From assembly GCA_034401795.1 (NCBI GenBank), contig CM067363.1:25052714-25116713 (forward strand): DNA of 64,000 nucleotides. Reading direction: 5' to 3'. Below the pieces are notes generated by a model. That model searched no databases. It was not told the DNA's origin and saw only the letters and a program-made list of their open reading frames with translations. The translations under genes were made by a program, and so were the position numbers. The DNA comes from Chaetoderma sp. LZ-2023a. Its lineage: Eukaryota > Mollusca > Caudofoveata > Chaetodermatida > Chaetodermatidae. Shown here in pieces: positions 23,621 through 35,110 of this stretch (within the stretch, counting starts at the first letter, position 1; each line of letters starts with the position of its first letter).

Positions 23621-23916
23621 GTTAATAACAGGGTTGGGTTTTGGACAGTCCAAAACTAACTTTGAGCAGACATTGTCCAAAACCTGTCTAAAACATGTCT
23701 TAAATGGTTTAAACCAGTCCAAAACTGTCCAAAATTGTCCAAAACTATGTTGGACATATCACCATACTCTTATGCATCATAATCCTATTAAAAAATAACA
23801 AGAAATCAGAGATTGCATCAAAAGCACTATATTAAACAAATCCATTTATTATGAGTTATTATTACATTTTTATCAAATACATACAATTAAAACTTAAAAG
23901 GCTTAATTAGGTTTAA

Positions 23917-25512
23917 TTAGTAGTCCAAATCAGACAGCCCTCTCAGCATCCTGTAGGAAAACACTAGCTTTGACGCTTTCTCTACTCCAAGCCTATTACG
24001 GATTTTAGTGTGGATATAGCTAAAATTGCTAAAAATTCTCTCAATCGATGCTGATGATGCTGGTGCTTCAAGCAGCTGAATAGCCATATCAATAAAATCA
24101 CCTGGCACACCTAGTGTTTTCAAGGCCTTACACCATGTCACTGAAGGCACTTGAACTGCAGCATCACAGAAATATGATGCAGGAAATGGGCTGCCTTTAG
24201 CCTGGTATGCAATAAATGTTGCTATAAAGCTAGGGTTCTGAGCTATTATCCAATTGTTCACTTCTTCAAACCGTTTTGCTACCAGCATCTCGCCCTGAAA
24301 CTTTGGATGTAATGTGTATGCGACAAGATGCTCTGGCAGGATTGCCTTGCTGAAACGTTCTAGCAGAGTTTTCTTGTGTGGTTCTAGCAGAGTGTTGTTT
24401 AGTAATTCAAGCCAAACATGGCATGCATCGGCTAGTGTTGATGTGTCACTCTGACATGTGTCAATTGCTATTGAAATTGGCCGAAGTTGTTCGTCTAAGT
24501 CTCTTGCATTTCTACACAGGTTAAAGTCCATTATCTTCTTGACAATAGAATTATCTATAGATTTCATCTTGAGAACGGCTCTCCAAGTGTGATACCAGCG
24601 ATCGAAAAGAAGAAGAAGAATTATCTATTTCTCCTTCATGGTCTTGTACAATTTTCATGAAATGTGGACAGTTGTGAATGAAGGAGTCAATACACACGAG
24701 TTGACTCTTCCATCTAGTGTCACAAGGAAGCTGTGGCTTAACACTACCAATACATTCCGAGAGCCAGGATAGTGGCTTGTGGTGATTCCTGAAATATTTT
24801 TGAATCTCAACTACATGCTTAATTAGCGTATCCGGTGTTATGTCTTGCCTAGTAAGTTTAGCCAGTGTGCAGAACAGCCATAGACAATAAGATCATTGTC
24901 ATCAGCCTTCAAACCATCACGCATTTTTTCCATGTTCTTTGCATTATCTGTGACAATGCTCTTAACTGTACAGTTGTATTTTGTCTTAGCAAATTGTATT
25001 GTCTCTTGACACTTCACCTTACAGTTTTCAGCACTTTTAGTCATAGAACCAGTGTCAAAGCTGTTTAGGAAGAAGCTCTTTCCTTCCACTTGCAAGCAGG
25101 ATGCTATGATAGGTTCATTTTGAATGTTACTCCACCCATCCTCCACTAATGTTGCTGTCTTGCCATCAAGAATCACCTTCATATCCTCTGTCACCTGATC
25201 ATGCACAGCATCTAGAAGCTTTCCTCCAATCAGTTTACGTGAAGGGGGTTTATATCCTGGGCGTAGCATACTAACAACTTTTATGAACTGCGGATGTTCA
25301 GCAATTGAAAATGGAAGGTTACAAGCATAAAACAACCTTGCGACTTCTATATCTATTGCTGACTTCATCGCTGAGGTGGTAGTGATACAATGTCGGCTCA
25401 GATCGGGTTGAATTGAGAATTGAACTGGACAGGTTGGTGAGGGTGGTGCTGATTGTGATGGCAATTCTTCTCTTAGTCGCTTTGTGCATGGTGCAGCTGA
25501 TGGTTTGTCCAG
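23917..25512 (-). pseudogene. hAT transposase, exon 2 (DUF659 and C-terminal dimerisation domain)
   Basis: The exon begins after CTTTGTTTCAG at codon LDKPSAAP. It contains a DUF659-like part (GKTATLVEDGWSNIQNEPII; VTDNAKNMEKM; YGCSAHWLNLLGK), then after a one-base shift near 24852 the frame QDITPDTLIKHVVEIQKYF ... PCDTRWKSQLV. It closes with the hAT dimerisation region near the end (EAPASSASIERIFSNFSYI; KASKLVFSYRML). Transposase acts in the nucleus on the element ends. Frame is also broken by the 58-bp insertion at 24559-24616; without it the reading GEIDNSIVKKIMDF is continuous. Two small lesions suggest fairly recent inactivation. Confidence 0.88.
24559..24616 (+). mobile_element. 58-bp extremely truncated LINE 3' end with 12-bp target duplication
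   Basis: The insert runs from AGATTTCATCTTGAGAACGG through GATACCAGCGATCGAAAAG to a (GAA)n-type tail and is flanked by AGAATTATCTAT at 24547-24558 and 24617-24628. The same sequence, inverted, is the 3' end of the LINE at 33555-34142, so both are products of one family. Such short pieces fit premature stop of target-primed reverse transcription. Confidence 0.92.
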
Positions 25513-26603
25513 CTGAAACAAAGAAAAGGGATATTACATGTGCTATATAAGCCAAATGTAGATATACACCATACCTGGTCCAAGCCATTTGGGGAAAAGA
25601 TATGATAATCTTTTTAAAAATTTACATTGAAATGACTGGCATTGCAACAAAATCAGTCATTCCTATGTTGAATTTTCAAAAGTAATTAATTTTATGTTAT
25701 AATTCAATACATTTAAAATTTGGAATGGATAGAGTTAAAGATAGACCACCCTTCTGTCAAATAAATGCATGTTTTTATTTTTTTCCAAAACTTTGGGACT
25801 TGCTGAATATTAGTTTGACTGTTTGCATCAGTCTATCTGAAGGGTGTTAGTGTGCTATGCCAAATTGTTTTCATAATATTACTGTAGTAAAGGTATTCAG
25901 GCAAGAGTATTTCTGAAAACCCTGGGTTGCAGAAAGTATAGGGTTAAGCAGATCATTGTGTGTTATTTCTAATCTTAAGCCAGCGCCCTCACAGGCCAAT
26001 TATCACACCTATACCATTGAATTGTAGAGGCTCAGCATGTGATTGTGGTTATCAGAGATTATCAGACCTGGCTCTATTACTAGCATGGCAAAGAGAATAA
26101 TTAACTCAGGTATCTAAACTAAAGGTGAGACATCCTGTTGATAACCCCCAAGACAATTACAGTGAATAGTAACCGTACCTTACATTGTACATTATGACTT
26201 TTAAACACAACTTAGCACAAATTTTTGAATTTTTTTCACTGAAATGACTGGTTTAGTAAAAGCGGCAGTCATTTCACGAGTAAATTTGTTTTCCAGTCAA
26301 ATTAGTTTCAAAATATTCTGCAGTTTTCCCACATAGTGTCCTTGAAAATGATAGCTGAGGAATTCATCGGTGAAAGGGTTAAGGCATGTATTAGATATAT
26401 TGGACTCCTAGCACTCCAATGTCAACAAAAAACATTTTTCAAATAAAATTAAGAAACTTTTTTTTTATTTTCAACAAATTTGTCATCGCCCAACAAAATT
26501 GTTGAAAAATGAAAACCAGTTTCCTTGGTATAGTCACAATAAAATATAGAATTTTTAATTATTGACATTAGAGGGCAAGGGGTTAAGCATTAATTTTATT
26601 TAC
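25513..26603 (-). repeat. hAT intron containing foldback repeats
   Basis: Inside the intron lie a GAAATGACTGG ... CAGTCATT(T/C)C palindromic segment (near 25635 and 26237), the right arm of a TTGAATATTTTGAAA-type foldback (26283-26325) next to TTCATCGGTGAAAGGGTTAA, and a TTAA-bounded copy of a third foldback family at about 26390-26590 that reaches the donor side. Confidence 0.65.
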
Positions 26604-26837
26604 CTTCAAAATCTTGATGTCTTTGCTGATATGTGTGTCTGCACTGTCTGTATCAGCCTGTTCAACAGGACTTTCAGTAGACTGCTCATGCTTCTCATAG
26701 TGTATTTTCATCCTTGCTACCTTGTTGACAACTGTGTACTCACACTCTCTACACTTAGCCATTTGTTTGCCATTAATCTTAATTTCCAAAAAGTGCTTCC
26801 AAATTGGATCCTTAGGCCTACCACCTTTGAAATACAT
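26604..26837 (-). CDS. hAT transposase, exon 1 (BED zinc finger)
   Basis: ATG at 26837 opens MYFKGGRPKDPIWKHFLEI, and the BED pattern follows as CRECEYTVVNKVARMKIHYEKH (Cys-X2-Cys, then His-X4-His). BED fingers bind DNA at transposon ends. The exon closes DIKILK followed by GTAAATAAA; the donor and the acceptor at 25513-25515 are both at phase 0, giving an intron of about 1.09 kb (25513-26603). No lesion is seen in this exon. A start further upstream (26894) is possible but lacks the family pattern. Confidence 0.85.
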
Positions 26838-27422
26838 ATTAACTATTTCAAATACCATCAACACATAAATATTCAGGACAACAGAAGAATTCAAAGATTA
26901 AATGTAGCACAAGGATATCTTTTTACTAATTGTCTAATTGATATCTAGCATTAACTGAGGATAGATGAAAACATGAAGAATCTAATTTATATTCTATCAG
27001 CTTAATGCCTTAATCCCAAATTTGCATAGGATCTTATGTAAACATAGCTAATGTGTGTACTGAGTAGTGCATTCTAAAATAGCCTTAGAGAGCAAGGGTC
27101 ATCAGTTAATTGTTGAAACAACATCTTAGCAGACTATATTTTCTCTATGAGTTTAAGATTCTTCCATAGGCCATGAACATTTTGCAAGAAATAGATTTAG
27201 ACACAGAGACAGTTCTCAATAATATAAACATCTAGCTGTACATAGGTAGTCTAATATGTTTACATTATTGATTAAATAGGGTTTCTGTGGGTTTAACACA
27301 ACTGGTCGAAATATACAGTTAAAACATTTAAGACAAACAAAAGTTGAAAAAAATTAACCCATGGATTATAGAAAGAAGCAAATAAGACTCCTAATTTATT
27401 GAAATCATATGTGTCCTTTTAG

Positions 27423-27423
<1 letters not shown>

Positions 27424-27467
<44 letters not shown>
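27424..27467. repeat. (TTA)n microsatellite
   Basis: About 14 uninterrupted TTA units, inside the hAT element near its right end. Confidence 0.95.
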
Positions 27468-27469
<2 letters not shown>

Positions 27470-27939
27470 GCAATAAAGTATCAAAAATACATGTAGATAA
27501 CCATCCATCAATATGTACATGTACCTGTATGTGTCTAAATGCTATATAGTTGTTTTAAGAAAATTACATTTCAGAAAAATATTTTTTATACCAATATTTT
27601 AGGTTTTGGACAGTTTTGGACAATTTAAGGTGTCCAAAAACTATTTTGGGCGGACGGTTTAAACCACTAGTGTCCAAAACTTGCCAACCCTGGTTAATAA
27701 GGAAGTAGTAAATGTAATGTCTGAATTTATAATTGTTTGTGTAAGTACTGTCTTGTCTAATTTATATATACCTGTATATATGTGTGTGTAAGGTGTCCGC
27801 CATAACAATAGGCACTGCCTTAGGCGGACAACCTGGTATGATTTGTGAATTCGTTTATCTTGGAATCATTGAATAAATAATCTTGAATCTTGAATCTTAC
27901 AATGTTAACTAAATTTCAGCTGAGCTCAGACATTTGAGC

Positions 27940-30140
27940 TCGCGGAAGTGTTTCTTTGATTTGATTTTTTTTGATTTGATTTGATTTATTCTCTTGGTAA
28001 ATATTACAAATTACAATATGATAACAGGGAGTCCACTGGAGGCTGTGCCTATTAGCTTGTGGACCCCTGACATAGAATAACATACAAGTTACACATGATT
28101 TGACAAAAGTAGACATAAGGCATTATGACAATATATTATACATAACTACAGATAAATAATATAGGATTTGACATAGAAAACAAGAGAGAAAAAGACAAGA
28201 CATTTGACAAACATGGTTCACTTGTTTTTGATTGTTCTTCATACTGCCTATATTCCAGCAGCGCATTGCATTTCAGTAGCATATGCGAGGAATCTTCGTT
28301 ATCGCTTTGACGCAACGGACGAGTGGGTTTGCTTGGCTCTGATTAAATCGCGCAAGTTTAGTTGATTAGCTCCCTTGCTCCAAAATTAACAGGTGCTCAG
28401 ACCGAGTGGCTTGTTACTTGTTCTGTAAATCCCTCCTCTCTGTTCTAGGTGAACCACCAGCCGGCACTAAGTTCCTAGCTGATGTAAAATATTGATTTTG
28501 TCGCGTTGTGTTATCATGCCTTCTTGGACGAAATATAGTATACTGAGACTTTCCAGTTAGTATGCAAGATCTCTTGTGGTGCAGCTTAAAACAGAGGTCA
28601 CGGGTGGCCTCCTCTAGCATGATCGCGAGCGGATTGCATTTAGTGAATGTATGGGAGGTGTCGAGAATTATTCTAACGATGTTGTCCTGCTGACATTCTT
28701 TCAAGGTATGGAGGTTACCGGCTAACATGGTGTGTTCAATCTTGTTGATGAGTTGTTTGCGGGTTTCTTCCAGACATGGACAATTAAGAAGGAAATGTTC
28801 AGTGGTCTCTGGTTCAGAGTCGCAGAGTGGACAATCAGTGTTAGAGGCACGGTTTCGAGTAGAGCCGGCATACAAGTTGTAGCGCTGAGTGAGAAACTTT
28901 GCTTTGACTGTTGCTTTGATGACCGTAAGGGTATCAGTGTTTGCCATATTCCAGATTGAGTGGCAACTTCCTATTTTGCAGGACGATAAGTTGATGTATC
29001 CCAATGTTACATTCGCTGCAGCTTCCTCGAGTAGGATTTCTAGCCAGTAGTTATTCACATTAGCATGCAACAGCTTCTTCCAGGAACATTTTGTAGGTTG
29101 GGATTTTACAAGGTTGAACGCTGATGGAAGCTTGTACTGAATCAGGAGCTTTCTAACAACAATCACCCAACTATGGGAGTTGTAGCTTTTGACTGCCAAC
29201 TGTCATCTAATAACTAATGCTTCAATTGAGTCAGGTCGTCGCAGCATATTGAGAAACAGTGTCAGTATTCTCTTATGGATTTGACCTTCAATTGGGATAA
29301 CGCCAAGGAGCAGGTAAACAGCAACATTAGCGGTTGAGGCAGGTAGATGCTGCAGTCTTTTTAAAGTCGCTCTGTAGTAGTCCTCCAGCATTTGGACTTC
29401 GCTGTTTGAGAGCACAACTGCTTCTAAGCCATATAAAAGGATTGGTGTGATATAGATCTCCCATAGCTTGATGGATGTTATTGGGTTGATACAATTAAGA
29501 CCGTGCATTCCGGCGCCCATCAGCGAGTATGCTGCTCGGCGTGCTGAGTCAATACGTGCAACGATTGTTGACTTGTTTTTTACATTATTTGATCTATGAA
29601 TTCCCAAATGTGTTTCCTCTAGGGAAAGTTCCAATTCAGCTCCATTAAGATGAAGAAATGCATCTGAAGATTTACCAGGTGCTGTTCTTGGGACCATAGC
29701 TTTGGTCTTTGCTGTGCTAAACAGGTATCGCTCGTTTGATGCATCGAGCTCTGCAATATTCAATAGTTGCTGCATTTGAAAGGCACTCCTGGAGATAATG
29801 GCCAGGTCGTCTGCACACATGATGGCGCCAGTAGGAATAGTACCAATGCGAAATGCACCTGGATGAGCTGTCAGTTTATTCAGTAATGGGTTGCTACGTT
29901 GTTTGAAGAGATCAGGAGATGTGTATGCGCCCTGTCTGATGCCGAGTTCTAGATACATTCCCCTGCCACTTGATTACTGATGTGATGCCGGTATACATGC
30001 TGTTAAATAGCTCCCATAGTCTGCCATCTAGTCCTTGAGAATAGGCTGCATTCAGCATGCTTTTGTGACAGACTATATCAAACGCTTTTGAAGCATCCAT
30101 GAATGTAATAAGCAGTGGCAACACACTATCTTTTGCCTCA
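27940..30140 (-). pseudogene. Minus-strand LINE: reverse transcriptase with C-terminal zinc motif
   Basis: Coding blocks read leftwards: FMDASKAFDIVCHKSML (30.1 kb), then after a frame change near 29960 GIRQGAYTSPDLFKQ, CADDLAIISRS (the FADD-type catalytic motif, with Cys replacing Phe), a long thumb region, and the C-terminal zinc pattern CPLCDSEPETTEHFLLNCP near 28.85 kb. A single in-frame TGA at 29203-29205 interrupts otherwise continuous coding (28414-29958). The 3' end carries an (AAATC)n-like tail at about 27955-27995. The endonuclease is missing, so the copy is 5'-truncated at about 30130. Confidence 0.82.
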
Positions 30141-30279
30141 GCTTCCCTTTACTCGTTTTCACCTGGCCGAATCGCGGAAGCGATCGATGACCTCATCAGT
30201 GTCAGCCATAGCTTTTTGAAAACAAACGATTGCTGACGGTGTATGAGGATGGGTTTAAGTAATGTATCTTTGTTTTTAG

Positions 30280-30383
30280 CGGCAATGTTCGCGTTGTTGC
30301 CAGAACATAAGGCCCAGATTTCTAGTGACGTTTCAGGGCAAACGATTTGGAAGGAAATTCAGACGCGAAACGAGTTGACGCGA
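30280..30383 (+). CDS. FAS1 (fasciclin) domain gene, exon a
   Basis: The exon lies between acceptor TTTGTTTTTAG and donor GTAAGT and encodes AMFALLPEHKAQISSD followed by TIWKEIQTRNELTR. This is the start of a FAS1 domain (helix with Ile-Trp-x-x-Ile ... Leu). It ends at phase 0, and exon b begins at phase 0 with YTAWVKRAGLQ, giving a natural FAS1 continuation. FAS1 domains are extracellular or membrane-tethered adhesion modules (fasciclin, periostin, TGFBI). No signal peptide exon was found upstream in the window. Confidence 0.8.
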
Positions 30384-30594
30384 GTAAGTACTAAGTTGTT
30401 GGCCTAATTTTGGACATGTCAGGTATTTTATTATTAATGTGAATTCACTTGTACAGTATCTAATAATTAAGATGTGAAGTATTTGATGGTATTATTTATT
30501 GTGTCAAGATTTTAAATAGTGCAACAATGTTCACGATAATGACTTCAACCTGTCATTAATTACAGGTAACAAAAGGTAAGGTAGGGTAATCTTT

Positions 30595-30800
30595 ATAGAC
30601 TGGTGGAACTCCCTGACGCCTGAAGTTGTTGAAGCTCCATCTCAAAATAGTTTTAAAACCAGACTAGATAAACTATTTATTCAACATCCTGTATACTATA
30701 ATTATAGAGCTCTAGATAAACCATGTAATCCAAAAATGACTATTAGATAATGTAGCTCATCACCAAATGTATTGAATTAGCTCATAATAGGATACAATGT
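30595..30800 (+). pseudogene. LINE 3' end fragment (CR1-like tail)
   Basis: The plus strand encodes WWNSLTPEVVEAPSQNSFK followed by TRLDKLFIQHPVYYNYRAL and a stop. This is the usual last 40-50 residues of CR1-group ORF2. The insertion is severely 5'-truncated and lies in the intron after FAS1 exon a. Confidence 0.65.
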
Positions 30801-30904
30801 CCTAAAAAGCTGTACATGTTGTGATTATGATTATGATTTATATCAATGACAGACGTTTTAAACTATACAGGGGAGATAACTCACAATTCAAAAGCTTAAC
30901 CATT

Positions 30905-31385
30905 TCAATGGACCTTAACGGTTTTAGCTATGCCCCGCCCATCTGTAGCTAAAGTCCATCCACCCCTCGCTCCTGTTGTGATCGATCGATCTCTGAACTA
31001 TCAATTTCCAAAAAACTACACAGGTACGCTGTTGAATAGTTTGAAACTAATTTGACTGGGTGCTGGTGCTTATACTGGCTATAGCATGTTTATTAAATAG
31101 CAAATAATTACAAAGACATACAATTTATACAACATGTCAGACTCTGAGATTTGATGACTATCTATATGGAACCCCTTTGTGACATAATGATTGTGATGTC
31201 ATCATACACAAGCTGCCCAGCTGGCACATGACGTCGTTTCAACGTTGAATCCATGTTGAAATCACGTCATGACATGATTTCAACATGGATTCAACGTTAA
31301 AACAACATCATGTGACTGCTGGGTGAGTTAATTATGATGTCATACGAGGCGATATGATGGATGGATACTCTGGAAAGGTGAATTT
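30905..31385. repeat. Copy of the CTTTCCAG-ended repeat with a nested MITE
   Basis: Starts near CAATGGACCTT, passes GATCGATCGATC, the left arm of a foldback (GAATAGTTTGAAACTAATTTG), AACATGTCAGACTC, and ends TACTCTGGAAAGGTGAATT. The MITE at 31215-31324 sits inside it, at the place where copy 1-220 reads CACTGATTAGCTG without interruption. Confidence 0.65.
31215..31324. mobile_element. CCCAGC-ended MITE, copy 1
   Basis: An inverted repeat from CCCAGCTGGCACATGACGTC to CATGTGACTGCTGGGT with arms TTCAACGTTGAATCCATG and CATGGATTCAACGTTAA. A second, shorter member is at 37331-37406. No ORF. Confidence 0.8.
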
Positions 31386-31600
31386 TCAAGTCCCATTATG
31401 TTAATTTCAGATAAGCCTTTCTGGAAATAATATTGTGACGTACATGTGTCATATATATATGTTAATGTACAAATGTTTTGTAATATGTGTAAGGAGTCTA
31501 TCGCTCCATACGGATCGCACTGCCTGTTTAGAGATTTATATATGTATAGAAAAAACAGGAAATAAAGCAACTTTGAATCTTGAAGAAAGTGTGTGAATGC
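31380..31600 (+). repeat. LINE 3'-end-like sequence
   Basis: Ends AGGAAATAAAGCAACTTTGAATCTTGAAG, similar to the TTGAATAAATAATCTTGAATC end near 27870-27898. This suggests two solo 3' ends of one LINE family ending in a TTGAATCT-type tail. No coding remnant is evident. Confidence 0.4.
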
Positions 31601-31830
31601 GTAACGAATTAATTATTTCGAGTAGAATTTGCTCCGAGTAGAATTTGCTCCATCTTACCTTACCCTTGACCATGGGTAGAAATAAAAATTTTGTTCTACA
31701 TGCATAAAGTGCATCTAACATTTGGATTTTGCCTGCACAGCAAAATATCTACATGCACATAAATTAATCCTTTCACCCGACACCTATGAATTCTCTAGAT
31801 CTCAGTTTCAACACAACCATAGGAAAACTG

Positions 31831-31932
31831 TTGAACATTTTGAAGTTAATTTAGACTGGAAGCCGTTGCTGCCTTAGGCAGCAACGCCAAGGCGGCAACG
31901 TCTTCCGGTCAAATTAATTTCAAAATATTTAA
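31831..31932. repeat. Foldback family 1 copy
   Basis: The left arm GAACATTTTGAAGTTAATTT and the right arm AAATTAATTTCAAAATATTT surround GGAAGCCGTTGCTGCC / GGCAGCAACG. Outer flanks CCTTTCACCCGACACC and TCGGTGAGAGGGTTAAC are also inverted, so the whole element spans about 31770-31995 and is bounded by TTAA-like sites. Confidence 0.8.
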
Positions 31933-32334
31933 CCTAAAGGTTTTATGTCGTAAAGAATTTCCTTTTTTCAGGGATTTGTCGGTGAGAGGGTTAACATTAT
32001 AGCTTATCAGCCAGAAATAATCATGCACCCTGTGCACCCAGTATTACAGATTTACCTGCACCAGACATTTTTACCTGCATTGTGCATGTAAAAGGGCCGT
32101 ATTTCGACGTCTGCCATGACAGAATATGTCCTTTGAGCATTTGCAGGTCAAAAGATAGTCCGAACACGGCATGAGAAGTTGCTACATGTATGCAGAAAGT
32201 CCCCACTTCTCAGGCCGTTTTTGGACTAGTCAGAACAATGCTATTCTTGAAAATGTAAAATTTAAAAAACTGGATTGACAGGTTTGGGTTATTCAATTAC
32301 CATAGTCATTTACCCTTTAACCCTCGAATTGTTC

Positions 32335-32500
32335 AAGAATATTTCAATTTTTACTTAGAAAATGCCCATTTGCAGACCAAAAGAAAACTTATTGACGGTT
32401 TACCACTGGAATGAATGGCTCGGTTATCGAGCCAGTCATTCCAGTGGTAAATTTTCAAAAATAGTCTTCTGTTGACCAGTCTGCAAATGGATATTCATCG
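32335..32500. repeat. Foldback family 2 copy
   Basis: The left arm GCCCATTTGCAGACCAAAAG and the right arm CTGTTGACCAGTCTGCAAATGG enclose TTTACCACTGGAATGA and TCATTCCAGTGGTAAA, with GGCTCGGTTATCGAGCC at the tip. It is preceded by TTTAACCCTCGAATTG. Confidence 0.85.
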
Positions 32501-32574
32501 AGACCAATTGCAGAGTTTGGTTTTGGTCGGCTTGACTATTAACCCTTTAGCCCTCAAATTTATTATTTTTAATT

Positions 32575-32725
32575 TCAGTCTTTTCATTGAAAATGTCCAT
32601 TTGCAGACCAACAGAAAACAATATTTCAAAATTTACCACTGGAATATACTGGCTTGGTTATCGAGCCAGTCATTCCTATGGTAAATTTTCAAAAATAGTC
32701 TTCTGTTGGTCTGCAAATGGACATT
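32575..32725. repeat. Foldback family 2 copy
   Basis: The same layout 240 bp further on: AATGTCCATTTGCAGACC and GGTCTGCAAATGGACATT are perfectly complementary, and the tip is GGCTTGGTTATCGAGCC. It is preceded by TTAACCCTTTAGCCCTC. Two adjacent copies suggest local duplication or nested insertion. Confidence 0.88.
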
Positions 32726-33021
32726 TCGCAAGATGACTGCAGAAGCTGTGTTTGGATAATATTAGTGTTAAATGGTCAATGTTTAACCACCTTGTTCCCA
32801 TAATAACCAAAGCTGGTCAGCCGACTAAACTCAGGGTATAATTTAGAATTTTACATTTTGCATAGCTGCAATTATTTCTATGCAAATTGTAAATTGTAGG
32901 GATGTAGTTGCCAGCAAAAATGTATAGGCCTACCAATTTACGCTAAAATAAAGAAAGTTAATGATTAAGCCTTTCACCGATCAATCGCTCATATCTAATT
33001 TTCAAGGAAACCATACAAGAA

Positions 33022-33123
33022 AGCTGTTGAATATTTTGAAATTAATTTACCTGGCAGCACTGGAAGCCGTTTCTGCCTAAGCAGCAACAGCTTCTAGTCA
33101 AATTAATTTTAAAATATTCAACA
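33022..33123. repeat. Foldback family 1 copy
   Basis: GAATATTTTGAAATTAATTT and AAATTAATTTTAAAATATTC arms, with GCAGCAACAGCTTC in the centre. The upstream flank TTAAGCCTTTCACCGATC and the downstream flank GATTTGTCAGTGTAAACG give the outer inverted repeat. Confidence 0.8.
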
Positions 33124-33554
33124 ATAATTTTTTAATTCTAAAGAATATACTTTTTCAGAGATTTGTCAGTGTAAACGATAATTGCAATCGCATAGAAATT
33201 CTGCATAGCAGATGCATGTTGATGATTGCCGGCTATAGCAACTGCCAACATGTGTAGCATATTGAAACGCGATACCAGTGACGCGATAAATGTTTTCCGT
33301 TACGTAACAGTGTTCAATAATGTGTTGTATACTCACTATATACTTCAGTTTAGTAATTTCAACGACATTTTACTGAACTCTGTCCCACGAAGAACGCGAA
33401 CATTCGCCAAACATTCATCTTCCTGAACTCACTCCAGATACATTATGCCATGAAACTATCCAGTTTTTAGTTCACCTGGCCAGAATGGCGAAGTGAGCTT
33501 ATGCCATTGTTATGGTGCTTATAGACCAGATATAGAAAATTATGTGGATTACAT

Positions 33555-34142
33555 CTTCTTCTTCTTCTTTTCGATCGCTGGTATCACACTTGGAGAGCCG
33601 TTCTCAAGATGAAATCTGTGATTTTCTGCAGTTCTTCCAGAGGCCCATACAGCTTTTCAAGAAAAGAGGTTGACAAAGGCCAGATCTCTTCTCTCAGCAG
33701 CTGATACGTACTGCAACATTGAAGTATGTGCTCTGTGGTCTGTTCTGCCTCTCCACAAGGACAAGCGGGCGATGTCGTAAGGTGGAACCGCCTGTACATG
33801 TGTTGGTTTAGTCTGTTATGTCCAGTTCTGAGACGAAAAATGGTCACTTGCTCTGGCCTCGAGAGATGATGGTAGGCATCTTCTGATTGAGGTGTTCTGT
33901 AGAGTGACTTGATGATAGTCTTCATCTCTGTATGTGTAACCATGTTTTCTGTCTGATTCTCTTCTGCACCCACCTTTGCCATCTTGTCTGCTTCCTCATT
34001 TCCTTGGACTCCACAGTGTGAGGGGATCCACTTCAATGCTATCCGAAAGCATTTGATGGTTTGTAGTGCTTCTTCAAGTTGTGGCAGCTTACCTTTGGTG
34101 ATAGCCTCAAGGACTGAGCGGGCATCAGATAAAAAGACAATC
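33555..34142 (-). pseudogene. 5'-truncated LINE with RNase H, inserted in the 5' LTR
   Basis: The minus-strand ORF 33584-34036 encodes an RNase H end (MKWIPSHCGVQGNEEADKMA) and the zinc tail CPCGEAEQTTEHILQC. The 3' end carries a (GAA)n tail read as CTTCTTCTTC at 33555. It is flanked by TGTGGATTACAT at 33543-33554 and 34143-34154. The 3' LTR at about 36360 has the uninterrupted site TATGTGGATTACATTATATC, an intact reference for the insertion. Confidence 0.95.
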
Positions 34143-34439
34143 TGTGGATTACATTATATCAGTGATTTTACATATAATGCTGTTAATTATGACCACCAGA
34201 ACCATGTGAAATCAAGCATGACGATTCCTGTAGACTATAGCCCAGAGAACAATAGCCCTATTAACAACACTTAAGCTGCCCACACTGGTCTTGAGGACAA
34301 CATATTTCAACCATGCTTATACCTGAACATTTATTTATAAAGCTTCCATTCTGTGTTTACAAAATTGTGTGTTTATAATCTGATAACCCCTTTCCCTCTG
34401 AATACCCATAAATATAGTTTCAACACATTTCTATAAGAA

Positions 34440-34530
34440 ACCTACTAAGTATTTTGGAAATAATTTGACTGAAAGTTGTTGCTGCCTATGGCAGAAACAA
34501 CTTTCGCTTTGATTGTTTTCAAAATAGTCA
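34440..34530. repeat. Foldback family 1 copy inside the 5' LTR
   Basis: TATTTTGGAAATAATTTGACTG and TTGATTGTTTTCAAAATAG arms, with GAAAGTTGTTGCTGCC / GGCAGAAACAACTTTC in the centre. Together with AT-rich flanking sequence it accounts for much of the extra length of the 5' LTR compared with the 3' LTR. Confidence 0.75.
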
Positions 34531-35110
34531 TCAGGAATTATTTAACTTAGTAGATCAACATACTCTTAACATGTATATGGAATGGAAGCGGTTAAATTGA
34601 TTTGTTTCATTGAATTGCATAATCCTGTGTTCATAAAAGTGTTATTATTAACAATTTGATATTTTCTGACAAATTAGAAATGTTTTTAGACATGTTCTGA
34701 ATTTATGTGTAACATGTTTCTTAACTACATATCTGTTTACTATAGATTCATCTAGGTATAAAATGTGAATGATTTTGTATATTAGAGATATAGAATTAGA
34801 GAGATATATGTGTAGTGACTAGAGTGACAGACACATAGATTTAGAGATACATATAAAGATTTAATGACAGATTGTTAGAGAAAATTAGAGATAAATAATT
34901 ATTGTTTGTAAAGTTTTATATCATCAGTATATCTTTTGAAGCAAAGTTTGGAATCATTAAAAGTTCAGTATCAGTAATATTTGAAGAAGCGCCTTGCTTA
35001 TTGTCTATTAGAGAGTCTTCACCTGTCGTCTCATCCTGAAGTGTAGCAGAGCTATTTACACCCAGCTAATCACCCGTATTCAGAAATATGTGGAAAATAG
35101 CCCGTAACAA

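Larger units (their letters stand above)
23629..27692 (-). mobile_element. Complete hAT transposon, 4064 bp, 8-bp target duplication
   Basis: Left end CAGGGTTGGGTTTTGGAC at 23629 and right end GTCCAAAACTTGCCAACCCTG to 27692, each followed inside by several TCCAAAA-type repeats (23640-23750 and 27600-27680), possible subterminal transposase sites. Both sides carry GTTAATAA (23621-23628, 27693-27700). The element encodes a spliced minus-strand transposase with BED, DUF659 and dimerisation parts. All hallmarks of hAT are present; damage is limited to one frameshift and a 58-bp LINE insertion. Confidence 0.95.

Noticed and set aside
23374-23722. Pro-rich minus ORFs next to the hAT element
   Set aside because: One of them crosses the hAT end and target duplication, so it cannot be an old gene; composition is low-complexity.
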